Positions 1-8,734 of a stretch of 64,000 nucleotides of DNA are shown piece after piece. Below the pieces are notes generated by a model. That model saw nothing but the letters and a program-made list of their open reading frames with translations. It had not been told where the DNA came from and made no database searches. Where the stretch lies: assembly GCF_900115495.1 (NCBI RefSeq), contig NZ_FOWR01000012.1:1-64000 (forward strand), given 5' to 3'. The DNA is from Enterovibrio norvegicus DSM 15893 (GTDB lineage Bacteria; Pseudomonadota; Gammaproteobacteria; Enterobacterales; Vibrionaceae). Positions within the stretch are counted from its first letter, which is position 1. Each line of letters starts with the position of its first letter. Both the position numbers and the translations under genes were made by a program.

Positions 1-540
1 TAACGGAAGAGAGGCTTCAGCGAACATCGGCCTGACGCCAAAGCAACATAGCTCTGGTGGCAAAGAACGTATTGGTCATATCTCGAAACGAAATGCAGAT
101 AAGCGACTCCGAAGTATCCTTTTTCAAGGAGCGCTTTCCGTTATCTCCAGCGTCATCAAACGGCCAGCAAGGACGACAAAAGAGCAATGGTTAAAAGCAC
201 TCATAGAGCGACGAGGAAAAAAGGTTGCTGCGATTGCTTTAGCCAATAAAACAGTCAGAACGGCGTATGCATTACTGAAAAGCAATTCGGAGTATCAGCC
301 ACAACTTCTGGCTTAATCACCCGCAATATTCAACAAAGAGCGATGTAAAACAGGTAAGACCAACCAACAGCAGCTCGTTAGGTCCTAAGGCATAAGATGC
401 CGTTTCCTAGATTAAGCCTGTTGGTGCGAATACATTTTTGGGCGAGGTAGCTCCTCATTACAGCCCGTATATAAGCGCGCATCTTAATCCGTTTTACAAA
501 AGCTTCTTGTTGAATCACCGAGGGAGTCCATATAAGTACC
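1..540 (+). mobile_element. IS110-family insertion sequence, right-hand part
   Basis: The 3' part of an IS110-type transposase runs in from the left edge and is followed by about 220 bases of non-coding DNA before the slyD terminator. The stretch around 520-533 (GAGGGAGTCCAT) resembles ends I associate with the IS1111 subgroup of IS110, so I place the element's end near there. That boundary is inference. IS110 elements lack classical terminal inverted repeats and usually make no target duplication, so the end cannot be fixed without a second copy. Confidence 0.55.
2..316 (+). CDS. IS110-family transposase, C-terminal fragment
   Basis: Frame 2 is open from the left edge to a TAA at 314-316, giving 104 residues without a start in the window. 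The peptide contains NIGLTPKQHSSGGKERIG, followed by a basic helix with SKRNADKRLRSILFQGALSV. This is the typical C-terminal Transposase_20 (IS116/IS110/IS902) region, which carries the serine-containing part of the DEDD/serine active site. The protein would catalyse excision and site-specific insertion of its element. Whether the full gene is intact to the left cannot be told here. No internal stop or frameshift is visible. Confidence 0.85.
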   Translation, partial: NGREASANIGLTPKQHSSGGKERIGHISKRNADKRLRSILFQGALSVISSVIKRPARTTKEQWLKALIERRGKKVAAIALANKTVRTAYALLKSNSEYQPQLLA

Positions 541-568
541 TAGGTCCTCTATTCCATACTAAAATACA
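317..568. other. Non-coding DNA between transposase and slyD terminator
   Basis: No convincing gene. A 67-codon open frame at 438-641 runs through the slyD terminator and is taken as spurious. The stretch holds the presumed non-coding right end of the IS110-type element (to about 540) and a small hairpin GGCATAAGATGCC near 387-399. Confidence 0.5.
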
Positions 569-600
569 AAAACGCCGCCCGGTATCCCGGACGGCGTTTT
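569..600 (-). terminator. Rho-independent terminator of slyD
   Basis: A stem of AAAACGCCG plus CCGG pairs with its complement across a four-base loop (583-586), with one C/A mismatch. It is flanked by A on the left and T on the right, so it could act both ways. It lies 38 bases beyond the slyD stop. Confidence 0.85.
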
Positions 601-637
601 ATTCAGTCAAAGGCGAAACGCCTTCAGCAATGGGCGA

Positions 638-1204
638 TTAGTGAGAGCCGCAACCGCCGCCACAACATTCGTGATCGTCGCCTTTGTCTTCGCCACCACA
701 GCAACCACCTTCGTGGTCGTGGTCTTGACCACAGCCACCAGCTTGGTGAATGTGACCGTGTTCGATCTCTTCTTCAGTCGCAGCACGAAGCTCAACAACT
801 TCCACGTTGAACGTCAGTGTTTGGCCAGCCAGCATGTGGTTACCATCAACAACCACTTCGTCGCCGTCTACTTCAGTAACTTCAACTGGGATTGGACCTT
901 GGTCAGTGTCTGCTAGGAAGCGCATACCCACAGTGATTTCGTCAACGCCTTGGAATACGTCAGCAGGAACACGCTGAACCATTGCATCCAAGTACTCGCC
1001 GTATGCGTCTTCCGGCGCTACGGTCACTTCGAATACGTCGCCAGCTTCACGGCCTTCGATCGCATTTTCTAGACCAACGATCAGGTTGTTGTGACCTTGC
1101 AGGTATTGAAGTGGAGACGCTTTGGTTGATTCATCAACCAAAATGCCGTCTTCGTTTTTTACTTGGTAAGCAATGCTTACTACCACGTCTTTAGTGACTT
1201 TCAT
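638..1204 (-). CDS. slyD: FKBP-type peptidyl-prolyl isomerase SlyD
   Basis: 188 residues, close to the 196 of E. coli SlyD. An FKBP domain is split by an insert-in-flap chaperone domain (about residues 1-145, with LQYLQGHNNLIVGLENAIEG and EDAYGEY). A metal-binding tail rich in His and Cys follows (about 147-188; EHGHIHQAGG, several CC pairs). SlyD is a cytosolic prolyl isomerase and chaperone that also supplies nickel for hydrogenase maturation in enterobacteria; that role is family knowledge. It is followed by its own terminator and preceded by yheV. The start is the ATG complementary to 1202-1204. Confidence 0.95.
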   Translation of the reverse strand: MKVTKDVVVSIAYQVKNEDGILVDESTKASPLQYLQGHNNLIVGLENAIEGREAGDVFEVTVAPEDAYGEYLDAMVQRVPADVFQGVDEITVGMRFLADTDQGPIPVEVTEVDGDEVVVDGNHMLAGQTLTFNVEVVELRAATEEEIEHGHIHQAGGCGQDHDHEGGCCGGEDKGDDHECCGGGCGSH

Positions 1205-1314
1205 GTTAACTCCGGAAGCAGTTATTCAAGTCCGGGTGATCATGGAAAGAGATTCCCTGATGAGCACCTGGTTAATTCGGCGCCGATAATACAGAAAACT
1301 TTCCTCCGCGACTA

Positions 1315-1524
1315 TCACTGCGGTTTAAATATCCCGATCACTTGTGCGTCTTGCTCTTCAGGGCGATGTTCATCTTTTTCCTCCGATAACGGCGAACGGC
1401 GGTCTACATGCCCGCATTTCACGCACTCAACCACCTCGACGTGGTGTTCTTTCCACCAACGAAGCGTATCGGATTCTTTACATTCAGGGCAGGTTGCGCC
1501 TGCAATAAATCGTTTCTTACTCAT
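1315..1524 (-). CDS. yheV: YheV family zinc-ribbon protein
   Basis: A 69-residue protein with two CxxC pairs (CPEC near residue 12 and CVKC near 34), the pattern of a small zinc ribbon. Length and sequence (KRFIAGATCPEC, then WWKEHHVEVVECVKCG) match the YheV family, which in gammaproteobacteria lies between slyD and kefB as here. Function is not established. It starts 43 bases after kefB and probably shares the kefG-kefB transcript. Confidence 0.9.
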   Translation of the reverse strand: MSKKRFIAGATCPECKESDTLRWWKEHHVEVVECVKCGHVDRRSPLSEEKDEHRPEEQDAQVIGIFKPQ

Positions 1525-1567
1525 GTCTTTCCTTGTACGTCTTGGTCAACACCGAGCGATGCCAGTG

Positions 1568-3367
1568 CTACTCTCTGTTCCAGCTTTGGTGACGTTCAGT
1601 GTCACCTTTCATCTCAAGGTCAAACAATTCCTCAAGCTCCAAACGTGCTTCTTTCACTCGCGACGCGCCCATCACGTCATCACTGTGGTGTGGCTGCATT
1701 TCATGCAATCGCATCTCATCCAGCTTTCTAAAAAAGGCTTCTGCACGTTTTGCTTTGTACGGGTGCATCCCCAATGAGATCAAGGTTTGTTTCCCCAAAT
1801 CCAATGCACTTAAAAATGTTTCGCGTGAAAAGCCCGTCACGTTATGACCCAGCAGTTGATTGGCCTCAACGCGGCTTCGAGCACGAGCGAACACTTTCAG
1901 GTTCGGGAAATGGCGCTGACAAAGGTCGACGACCTCAATCACTTCTTCCGGCGAGTCTGTGCACACCACAATGGCTTCTGCCGTTGCCGCCCCTGCAGCA
2001 CGAAGTAAATCAAGCTGAGTGGCATCACCGTAATACACCTTGTAACCAAAGCGTCTGAGGAAAGCGATTTGAGACGGATCTTGCTCAAGAATGGTCAGCT
2101 TAATTTTGTTAGCAAACAGCAAGCGCCCAACCATTTGACCGAAACGTCCGAACCCAACAATGATGACACGGCGGTCACCCTCATGGTCAAACTGGTCATT
2201 TTCTGGCTCGGTAACGTCGGCGTTCATCTTTCGAGCAAGCCATGCTTTTTGCAGTAACAGCATCAGCGGCGTGGTCATCATCGACAAACTCACCACCACC
2301 AATAAGAAAGCATTTAATGATGGGTCAAGCAGCCCCTCACCGCGCGCAGCAGTGAACAGAACAAATGCAAACTCTCCACCTTGGCTAAGTAAAATAGCCA
2401 CTTGGCTTCGTGTTCTCGCACGGCCACCAAAGAGGCGAACAAGGCCATAAATAATGGCAGCCTTCACACCGATAAGCGCCGCTACCGCCCCTAAGATCTC
2501 TAGCGGATATTCAAACAGCAAACCCAGGTCAACCGCCATGCCGACCGCGATAAAGAACAAGCCCAGCAATAATCCTTTGAACGGTTCAATCGCCACTTCA
2601 AGTTCATGACGGTATTCACTTTCCGCAAGCAGCACGCCCGCCAAGAAAGTGCCCAACGCCATGGATAGCCCCAGCGCCTGCATGCCAAGCGCAATACCAA
2701 TGACCAGCATCAGCGCTGCGATAGTAAACATCTCTTTGACGCGGCTCGTTACAACCCAGCGTAAGATTGGTCGCAACAAATAATGGCCGCCGATCAGTAA
2801 AGCCGCTATCGCGCCCAACATCATACCCACATCTAGCCAACTGCCGCTCGCCCCGCCCGTTAACGCGGGTAATACCGCCAACATAGGGATAACAGCGATA
2901 TCTTGAAACAGAAGTACCGCAAAGGCCGATTGACCCGATTCACTGCGCATTAGGTGTTGTTCTTCGATAATTCGCATGGCAATTGCGGTTGAGGACAATG
3001 CCAACCCCATGCCCACCACCAGCGCATCCACGCGATTCACACCAAATGAGTACACAATCAAACCGATAACGACGCAACTGATGAAGACCTGACTTCCCCC
3101 TAACCCCAATATGGGTCGTCGCATTTGCAGCAACTTCTTCGGGTTCAGTTCAAGACCGATTAAGAACAACAGCAAGACCACGCCCAATTCGGCGAAATGC
3201 AACGTCGCTTCGACGTCGCTGATCAATCTCAAACCCCAAGGGCCAATCACGATACCCGCGATCAAATACCCCAATACCGAGCCGATCCCTGAACGCTGTG
3301 CCAATGGCACTGCCACAACCGCGGCGGCAAGAAAAATAAGGGCATCAAGCAGGTAGTTATGCTCCAT
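1568..3367 (-). CDS. kefB: Glutathione-regulated K+/H+ antiporter KefB
   Basis: 599 residues (E. coli KefB 601). The N-terminal ~380 residues form a CPA2-type Na+/H+ exchanger domain with about 12 hydrophobic segments. A cytosolic RCK_N/TrkA-N domain follows, with the Rossmann signature GFGRFGQMVGRLL near residue 400. The protein sits in the inner membrane and exports K+ in exchange for H+ when glutathione adducts bind the RCK domain. This acidifies the cytoplasm and protects against electrophiles. I chose the ATG at 3365-3367 over an upstream TTG because it forms a TGATG overlap with the kefG stop, implying translational coupling. Confidence 0.95.
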   Translation of the reverse strand: MEHNYLLDALIFLAAAVVAVPLAQRSGIGSVLGYLIAGIVIGPWGLRLISDVEATLHFAELGVVLLLFLIGLELNPKKLLQMRRPILGLGGSQVFISCVVIGLIVYSFGVNRVDALVVGMGLALSSTAIAMRIIEEQHLMRSESGQSAFAVLLFQDIAVIPMLAVLPALTGGASGSWLDVGMMLGAIAALLIGGHYLLRPILRWVVTSRVKEMFTIAALMLVIGIALGMQALGLSMALGTFLAGVLLAESEYRHELEVAIEPFKGLLLGLFFIAVGMAVDLGLLFEYPLEILGAVAALIGVKAAIIYGLVRLFGGRARTRSQVAILLSQGGEFAFVLFTAARGEGLLDPSLNAFLLVVVSLSMMTTPLMLLLQKAWLARKMNADVTEPENDQFDHEGDRRVIIVGFGRFGQMVGRLLFANKIKLTILEQDPSQIAFLRRFGYKVYYGDATQLDLLRAAGAATAEAIVVCTDSPEEVIEVVDLCQRHFPNLKVFARARSRVEANQLLGHNVTGFSRETFLSALDLGKQTLISLGMHPYKAKRAEAFFRKLDEMRLHEMQPHHSDDVMGASRVKEARLELEELFDLEMKGDTERHQSWNRE

Positions 3368-3930
3368 CAAACCACCTCCGCCACAGGGTTACACAACCAA
3401 TCAGCATACAGTTCTGCATGCGCCACTCTGTCATCATCCGTGACACGACGCGCCCAGTGCAGTACCAAAGGTTCAACCCAACGCATTTGACACAACAACG
3501 CTGTGAGTTCGAAAGGCTGGAGCAATTCCGCCATGCTGTATTTGTTGTAACCGGTTTGACTGAATGCCTCTGCCGCACCACCCGTGGTAACAACAAAACG
3601 GCAGGTTTTCCCTGCGAGGGCATTTCCCCCGCCGTGAGCAAAGCCCTTTCCAAGCACCACATCAATCCACTCTTTAAGGAGTGAGGGACAGGAATACATT
3701 TGAAGGGGATGCTGGAACACAATCACATCATGACTGAGCAACAATTCACGTTCGTAATGAACATCAATAATAAAATCGGGGTACGAGGCATAGAGATCGT
3801 GAACAGTCACGTGATTCAACTGGCGTGCGGAATCGAGCATGTTTTTGTTCGCGACAGACTCATAAGGGTCTGGGTGCGCAAACAGCACTAAAACTTTTGA
3901 TCGGAAAAGTGAGGCTTTGGTGGTTTCCAT
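3367..3930 (-). CDS. kefG: Ancillary protein KefG of the KefB system
   Basis: 187 residues (E. coli KefG 184), a flavodoxin-like NAD(P)H:quinone oxidoreductase fold. VLVLFAHPDPYESVANK near the N-terminus and HPLQMYSCPSLLKEW near residue 95 are typical of the KefF/KefG/MdaB family. KefG is required for full KefB activity and binds the antiporter at the inner membrane. It is the first gene of kefG-kefB-(yheV) and overlaps kefB by one base. Assignment to KefG rather than KefF rests on the kefB/yheV context. Confidence 0.92.
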   Translation of the reverse strand: METTKASLFRSKVLVLFAHPDPYESVANKNMLDSARQLNHVTVHDLYASYPDFIIDVHYERELLLSHDVIVFQHPLQMYSCPSLLKEWIDVVLGKGFAHGGGNALAGKTCRFVVTTGGAAEAFSQTGYNKYSMAELLQPFELTALLCQMRWVEPLVLHWARRVTDDDRVAHAELYADWLCNPVAEVV

Positions 3931-4213
3931 CTCGCAGCAAAATCCTTTTAGCCGTATAAACGGTTCTTTTTATAGTCTTATTATAGTGACACATATACCC
4001 AAGCAACCCGAATACATTACGGACAGGTTGCGCAGATACAACACCACATCGCGCGGCGTTATCTTAACCCTTCCACCATACGGTAATTGGCGCGGGTTTT
4101 CACGGACTGATCGAGGAGCGTCACTCGGTAGGCTGGCAGCCTTAGTGCTTAACTGGTATAACTGCGCGAGAATTTTTTACCCCATTGCACGCGGCCGGAG
4201 CCGCCAAGTAGTC
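3931..4213. promoter_or_regulatory. Divergent promoter region kefG / yheS
   Basis: 283 bases between divergent genes. An open frame continues upstream of yheS through this stretch (to 3917), but its translation resembles no YheS N-terminus, so I treat it as non-coding. No operator could be assigned. The motif TATACCCAAGCAACC near 3996 resembles a short sequence I recall from vibrio intergenic repeats; this is unproven. Confidence 0.4.
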
Positions 4214-6136
4214 ATGATCACACTTTCTGATATCCAGCTTCTTCGCGGCGGCAAACCGCTACTTAATCAAGCATCCGCCACGATCCATCCTGGCGACAAA
4301 GTCGGCCTTGTTGGTAAAAACGGCTGCGGTAAATCAACGCTTTTCGCGTTGCTCAAAGACGAAATGACCTTGGATGCGGGTAGCTGCAATTTTCCAAGCG
4401 GTTGGCAACTGGCGTGGGTCGCGCAAGAAACCCCAGCCCTAGAACGCCAAGCCATCGAATACGTGATTGACGGTGACCGTGAATATCGCGAATTAGAAAA
4501 CATGCTTCGCCAAGCAGAAATCGACGATGACGGCCACAAGGTCGCGATGCTGCATGATCAGATTGACGCCGTTGGCGGATACACAATTCGTGCCCGCGCT
4601 GCAGAATTGCTCGATGGCCTAGGTTTTCGCCAAGATCAAATGGCGTGGAACCTTACCCAGTTCTCGGGCGGTTGGCGTATGCGCCTTAACCTTGCTCAAG
4701 CGCTACTGTGCCGTTCCGATCTCCTGCTGCTTGATGAACCGACCAACCACTTGGATTTGGATGCGGTCATGTGGCTAGAGAAATGGTTGCAGAACTACCG
4801 TGGTACCTTGGTGCTGATTTCCCATGACCGTGATTTCTTGGATCCTGTGGTTAACCGTATTGTTCACATTGAAAACCAACTGCTGAACGAATACACCGGA
4901 AACTACTCGTCGTTTGAGACCATGCGCGCCGAAAAACTGATGCTGCAACAATCCATTTATCAGAAGCAGCAAAAGCAAATGTCGCACATGCAGTCGTATA
5001 TCGACCGTTTCCGCTACAAAGCCAGCAAAGCTCGCCAAGCGCAAAGTCGTATCAAAGCCCTCGAGCGCATGGAAAAAGTGCTGCCTGCGCAATTTGATAA
5101 CCCGTTTAACTTTGAATTTCGCGAACCGTCGGCCCTGCCTAACCCGATCTTGATGATGGAAAAGGTCGCTGCGGGTTATGCTGACAACATGATTTTAGAG
5201 AAAGTGCACCTTAACTTAGTGCCGGGCAGCCGTATTGGTTTGCTGGGCCGTAACGGTGCAGGTAAATCAACCTTAATCAAATTGTTATCTGGCGGCCTTG
5301 CCGCGCAAGCGGGTGAACTTACCTACTCGCAAGGCGTAAAAATTGGTTATTTCGCCCAGCATCAACTTGAAACATTGCGCACAGATGAAACCCCGCTTCA
5401 ACATATGAATCGCCTTGCGCCACTAGCCACAGAGCAGCAACTTCGTGACTACCTAGGCAGTTTTGGTTTTGTCGGTGAGAAAGCACTCGACATCATCGGG
5501 CCATTTTCTGGCGGCGAAAAAGCCCGCCTCGTGTTGGCATTGATCGTTTGGCAGAAACCTAACCTCTTGCTGCTCGATGAACCGACCAACCACTTGGATT
5601 TGGACATGCGTTCGGCATTGACCATGGCACTGCAATCTTTTGAAGGTGCAATGGTTATCGTCAGTCACGACCGTTACCTGCTTCGTGCAACCACAGACGA
5701 CTTATACTTGGTTCATGACAAGCAAGTGGTGCCGTTTAACGGTGACTTGCATGACTACCATCAATGGCTAGCCGAGCAGCAGCGCGCAGAACGTCGCCAA
5801 GAACAGGCTGAATCCGCAAAGCCTGCGAGCGAAAACTCGCAAGTAAACCGTAAAGAACAGAAACGTCTCGAAGCTGAGTTCCGTCGTGAAACCGCGCCAA
5901 TTCGTAAGAAAATTGACAAGTTAGACACAAAACTCGAGCATTTATCTGAGACAATCGCCGAGGCAGAGTCAGCGCTATCAGACGCATCAATTTATGAAGC
6001 GACGAACAAAGGAACGCTAACAGACGTTTTACGTAAGCAGGCTGAAGCGAAATCGTCGTTGGAAGAGGTCGAATTGGAATGGATGGAACTTCAGGAACAA
6101 CTGGAGGAAATGGAAGCGGCGTTCCAAGCCCGCTAA
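4214..6136 (+). CDS. yheS: ABC-F family ATPase YheS
   Basis: 640 residues from the ATG at 4214 (E. coli YheS 637), with two ABC domains in one chain. Walker A is GLVGKNGCGKST (about residue 32) in the first and GLLGRNGAGKST (about 345) in the second. Signatures are SGGWRMR and SGGEKAR, and both domains have the Walker B LLLDEPTNHLDLD. A linker with basic and glutamine-rich helices separates them, and a coiled-coil tail ends the protein (about 560-640). There are no membrane segments. ABC-F proteins act on the ribosome; YheS is linked to relief of translational arrest. The chosen ATG matches the family N-terminus MITLSDIQLLRGGK. Confidence 0.95.
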   Translation: MITLSDIQLLRGGKPLLNQASATIHPGDKVGLVGKNGCGKSTLFALLKDEMTLDAGSCNFPSGWQLAWVAQETPALERQAIEYVIDGDREYRELENMLRQAEIDDDGHKVAMLHDQIDAVGGYTIRARAAELLDGLGFRQDQMAWNLTQFSGGWRMRLNLAQALLCRSDLLLLDEPTNHLDLDAVMWLEKWLQNYRGTLVLISHDRDFLDPVVNRIVHIENQLLNEYTGNYSSFETMRAEKLMLQQSIYQKQQKQMSHMQSYIDRFRYKASKARQAQSRIKALERMEKVLPAQFDNPFNFEFREPSALPNPILMMEKVAAGYADNMILEKVHLNLVPGSRIGLLGRNGAGKSTLIKLLSGGLAAQAGELTYSQGVKIGYFAQHQLETLRTDETPLQHMNRLAPLATEQQLRDYLGSFGFVGEKALDIIGPFSGGEKARLVLALIVWQKPNLLLLDEPTNHLDLDMRSALTMALQSFEGAMVIVSHDRYLLRATTDDLYLVHDKQVVPFNGDLHDYHQWLAEQQRAERRQEQAESAKPASENSQVNRKEQKRLEAEFRRETAPIRKKIDKLDTKLEHLSETIAEAESALSDASIYEATNKGTLTDVLRKQAEAKSSLEEVELEWMELQEQLEEMEAAFQAR

Positions 6137-6591
6137 AGCAAGCTGCCACGCCTGATGGGTTGTGGCAATTTTGCCTCCACCATTACAGCAAGCAAGAGGT
6201 CAAACACGCCAGCCTTAAACTGCAAGACTCGTTTAAAGGCAACGTGAACTTGGCCTTGTTGCTCGTTTGGCTCGAAGACGCAGGCTTTTCATTGTCTGCG
6301 CATTCCCTCGCCGCACTTCAACATTCTTTGACCCACTCTGAAACCTTACTCACGCGTTACCGCTTAATGCGCCGAGAGCTAAAACCTCAGCTTTCGCGTG
6401 GCGCATACCAAAAGATGCTGAACTACGAACTCACCCTCGAAAAGTTCCAACAGCAAGAACTGCTCGCCTGTATCAATCAACAACCCTGGCTAGATACAGG
6501 CCCTTCCACGGTTGAGCGCTATTGCGAGCAACTGGATAGTGCTGCCCGCTATTTATACCCAACGCTGATGAAAGGGCTCAATACGCGCTAA
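6079..6591 (+). CDS. TIGR02444 family protein
   Basis: 170 residues, no known function. The core (LWQFCLHHYSKQEVKHASLKLQDSFKGNVNL in part; then LLLVWLEDAG) matches the small helical TIGR02444/DUF2390 family found after yheS in gammaproteobacteria. With the ATG at 6079 the gene overlaps yheS by 58 bases. GGAAGAGG at 6061-6068 is a plausible ribosome site 10 bases upstream. The first ~20 residues are glycine/serine-rich and poorly conserved-looking, so translation could begin later, for example at a TTG before WQFCLHH. The overlap suggests co-expression with yheS. Confidence 0.8.
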   Translation: MDGTSGTTGGNGSGVPSPLKQAATPDGLWQFCLHHYSKQEVKHASLKLQDSFKGNVNLALLLVWLEDAGFSLSAHSLAALQHSLTHSETLLTRYRLMRRELKPQLSRGAYQKMLNYELTLEKFQQQELLACINQQPWLDTGPSTVERYCEQLDSAARYLYPTLMKGLNTR

Positions 6592-6614
6592 ACGCCCTCT
6601 TAGCGGTATGCCAT

Positions 6615-7217
6615 TCACATCCAAATGAATAACAAGCAAGATGCGGTTAATACGCCCATGATGCGATTGAACACGACCCAGCTTCTTTCGGTGGAAAGTG
6701 CTTTTCCTACCCATACCCCAAAGCCTGCCCACAGCGAAGTAAGTGGAAAACCCACCACCACAAACGCCATGACGATCACTAACGCAGACCACCAATAGTC
6801 GCCACCAGACAAAGTAAACGTACCGACAGCACTCACCGACATCGCCCACGCCTTCGGGTTCACATACTGGAACAGTGCGCCTTCCATTAATGTCATCGGG
6901 CGACGTTCGGACGGTGCAGATTCCGACGGCGCACCCGCACTTGCAATACGCCATGCGAGATAAAGTAGATAACCACTGGCAACCAACTTCATGCCCTCTT
7001 GCACCATAGGGTAGGTTTTAAATACCACGCCGAGACCTGCTGCCACCACCGCAATGAGCGAAGCAACACCTAACGTAATACCCACCAAATGCGGCACAGT
7101 GCGGCGATAACCAAAGTTAGCCCCCGATGCTGTAAGCATCATATTGTTCGGTCCCGGCGTGCCTGTCATGGTTGCAGCAAACACCGCCAAGGTTACTAAG
7201 AACGAAACTTCCATCAT
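6615..7217 (-). CDS. LysE/RhtB family amino-acid exporter
   Basis: 200 residues with six hydrophobic segments and the family signature GTPGPNNMM at residues ~19-27. LysE/RhtB proteins export amino acids or their derivatives across the inner membrane; the substrate here is unknown. GGGGAGA lies six bases before the first ATG. The gene diverges from a MocR-type regulator at 7342, with a 16-bp palindrome between them. This is the common arrangement of a transporter controlled by its neighbour. It ends 23 bases from the convergent TIGR02444 gene. Confidence 0.88.
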   Translation of the reverse strand: MMEVSFLVTLAVFAATMTGTPGPNNMMLTASGANFGYRRTVPHLVGITLGVASLIAVVAAGLGVVFKTYPMVQEGMKLVASGYLLYLAWRIASAGAPSESAPSERRPMTLMEGALFQYVNPKAWAMSVSAVGTFTLSGGDYWWSALVIVMAFVVVGFPLTSLWAGFGVWVGKALSTERSWVVFNRIMGVLTASCLLFIWM

Positions 7218-7236
7218 GAATTGTCTCCCCGCTCAT

Positions 7237-7252
7237 ATTGTATCGATACAAT
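7237..7252. promoter_or_regulatory. Candidate MocR operator palindrome
   Basis: ATTGTATCGATACAAT is a perfect 16-bp palindrome in the 124-base gap between the divergent lysE-type and mocR genes. It lies 20 bases upstream of the exporter start. Its symmetry and place fit a binding site for the GntR-type HTH of the neighbouring regulator. The assignment is inferred from position only. Confidence 0.6.
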
Positions 7253-7341
7253 CCACACAAATTTGTTGAAAAAGTCACCATTATTGGTTAAAAATAACGC
7301 TAACAGGGATCGAAAATCGGATCAAAAGGTTTATTGTCACC

Positions 7342-8724
7342 ATGACAATCATGACAATTACGTTAGAGAAGCAAGGTTTGCCGCTGTATCGACAGATTGC
7401 CGATGCAATTGCAGAGCAAGTTGCTGCCAACACGCTTCAGCCAGGCACAAAGCTTCCTACACACAGGGCGCTCGCCGATGCCTTGTCTGTGACAGTGGGT
7501 ACCGTCACGCGAGCCTATGCAGAAGCAGAGCGGCGCGGCATCGTGGAAGCCAAGGTGGGAGCAGGTACATACGTTTGTCAGACCGACAAACCCCTTTGGA
7601 CGTTTGCACCACCGCCAACCCCCGGCATCATGAGCTTTGGCTACAATGTGCCGCCAGCCATTAATCGTGCTGATTTAATATCAGAAGCGCTTCAACAACT
7701 CGCCGCGCACCCGAATGAGCTCAATAATTTGATGCTCTATCAATCGCCCATGGGTATCGCGCACCATCGTGAGATCTTATCCAAGTGGCTCGCACAACAT
7801 AACGTGAAGACCGATCCTAACCGCCTGCTCTTTTGCTCAGGTGCGCAAAATGCCATGCAGCTTTGCTTGGTCACCCTGTGCCGCGCAGGCGATACCATTT
7901 TGACCGATAAGCTCACCTACCCCGGTTTACTGAGCCTTGCTAAACAGCTTCGATTAACGGTTAAACCCGTCGAGATGGATGACGAAGGCATGCTGCCTGA
8001 ATCCCTCAAGGCGGCTTACCATCAATATCAACCTCGCTTGGTGTACATGACGCCAACCCTGCAAAACCCCACCACCGCGACCATGAGTGAAGAAAGGCGT
8101 CATGATGTGATCCGTGTGTGCCGTGAATTGCAGTTGGTGATATTGGAAGATGACATTAACGGCATCTTGCCCAAAGAAAGGCCGAACCCGATTGTTAACC
8201 TCGCCCCGGATGATGTTATTTACGCCGGAGGGTTGGCGAAAACCTTAGCGCCAGGCTTAAGGCTGGGGTTCTTACAACTTCCGGAGCGTTACTACCCACA
8301 CTTCGTGAACGCGCTTCAAAATCACAGCTGGATGATCAGCCCTTTGCTTACCGCAATGGCATCGATTCTGTTAGAAAATGGGGCAGCGAATCAGATACTC
8401 GAGACGATCCGCGATCAAATGGAAGCACGTTGGCGCATCGCGCAAGCGTATTTAAAAGACGTAGATTTTCGCTATCACCCCAACAGTTTTCATGGCTGGC
8501 TTCGACTGCCCGATGAGTGGTCATTGAGCGAGTTCCTCGCGGAAAGCAAAGCCCGGGGTGTCGAAGTGAAATCGTCAGAATTGTTTGTGCCAGCAGGCTA
8601 TTCAGCGCCGCCTTACGTACGTATTGCATTGAGTGCGCCACCAGACAGAGAAACGCTGGAAAAAGGCCTTCATGAACTGGCAGACTTATTGGCCAATCCT
8701 CCCTTGTCCGATTTTGCGTTGTGA
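7342..8724 (+). CDS. MocR-type transcriptional regulator (GntR HTH + aminotransferase fold)
   Basis: 460 residues. The N-terminal ~75 form a GntR winged helix (GLPLYRQIADAIAEQV, then LPTHRALADALSVTVGTVTRAY). The rest is a class-I aminotransferase-like domain with the PLP lysine region GLAKTLAPGLRLGF near residue 300. MocR proteins bind PLP or an amino-acid-PLP adduct and switch transcription of nearby genes; several (PdxR, GabR, TauR) are activators and autorepressors. Divergence from a LysE exporter suggests it senses an amino acid and controls its export. ATG codons at 7342 and 7351 are both possible starts. Confidence 0.88.
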   Translation: MTIMTITLEKQGLPLYRQIADAIAEQVAANTLQPGTKLPTHRALADALSVTVGTVTRAYAEAERRGIVEAKVGAGTYVCQTDKPLWTFAPPPTPGIMSFGYNVPPAINRADLISEALQQLAAHPNELNNLMLYQSPMGIAHHREILSKWLAQHNVKTDPNRLLFCSGAQNAMQLCLVTLCRAGDTILTDKLTYPGLLSLAKQLRLTVKPVEMDDEGMLPESLKAAYHQYQPRLVYMTPTLQNPTTATMSEERRHDVIRVCRELQLVILEDDINGILPKERPNPIVNLAPDDVIYAGGLAKTLAPGLRLGFLQLPERYYPHFVNALQNHSWMISPLLTAMASILLENGAANQILETIRDQMEARWRIAQAYLKDVDFRYHPNSFHGWLRLPDEWSLSEFLAESKARGVEVKSSELFVPAGYSAPPYVRIALSAPPDRETLEKGLHELADLLANPPLSDFAL

Positions 8725-8734
8725 GAACCCGAGA

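Noticed and set aside
438-641. A 67-codon ORF at the IS end
   Set aside because: It reads through the slyD terminator stem and has no protein-like composition.
3917-4213. A 99-codon N-terminal extension of YheS
   Set aside because: The added translation looks unlike any ABC-F protein and covers the expected promoter; the ATG at 4214 gives the family N-terminus and length.
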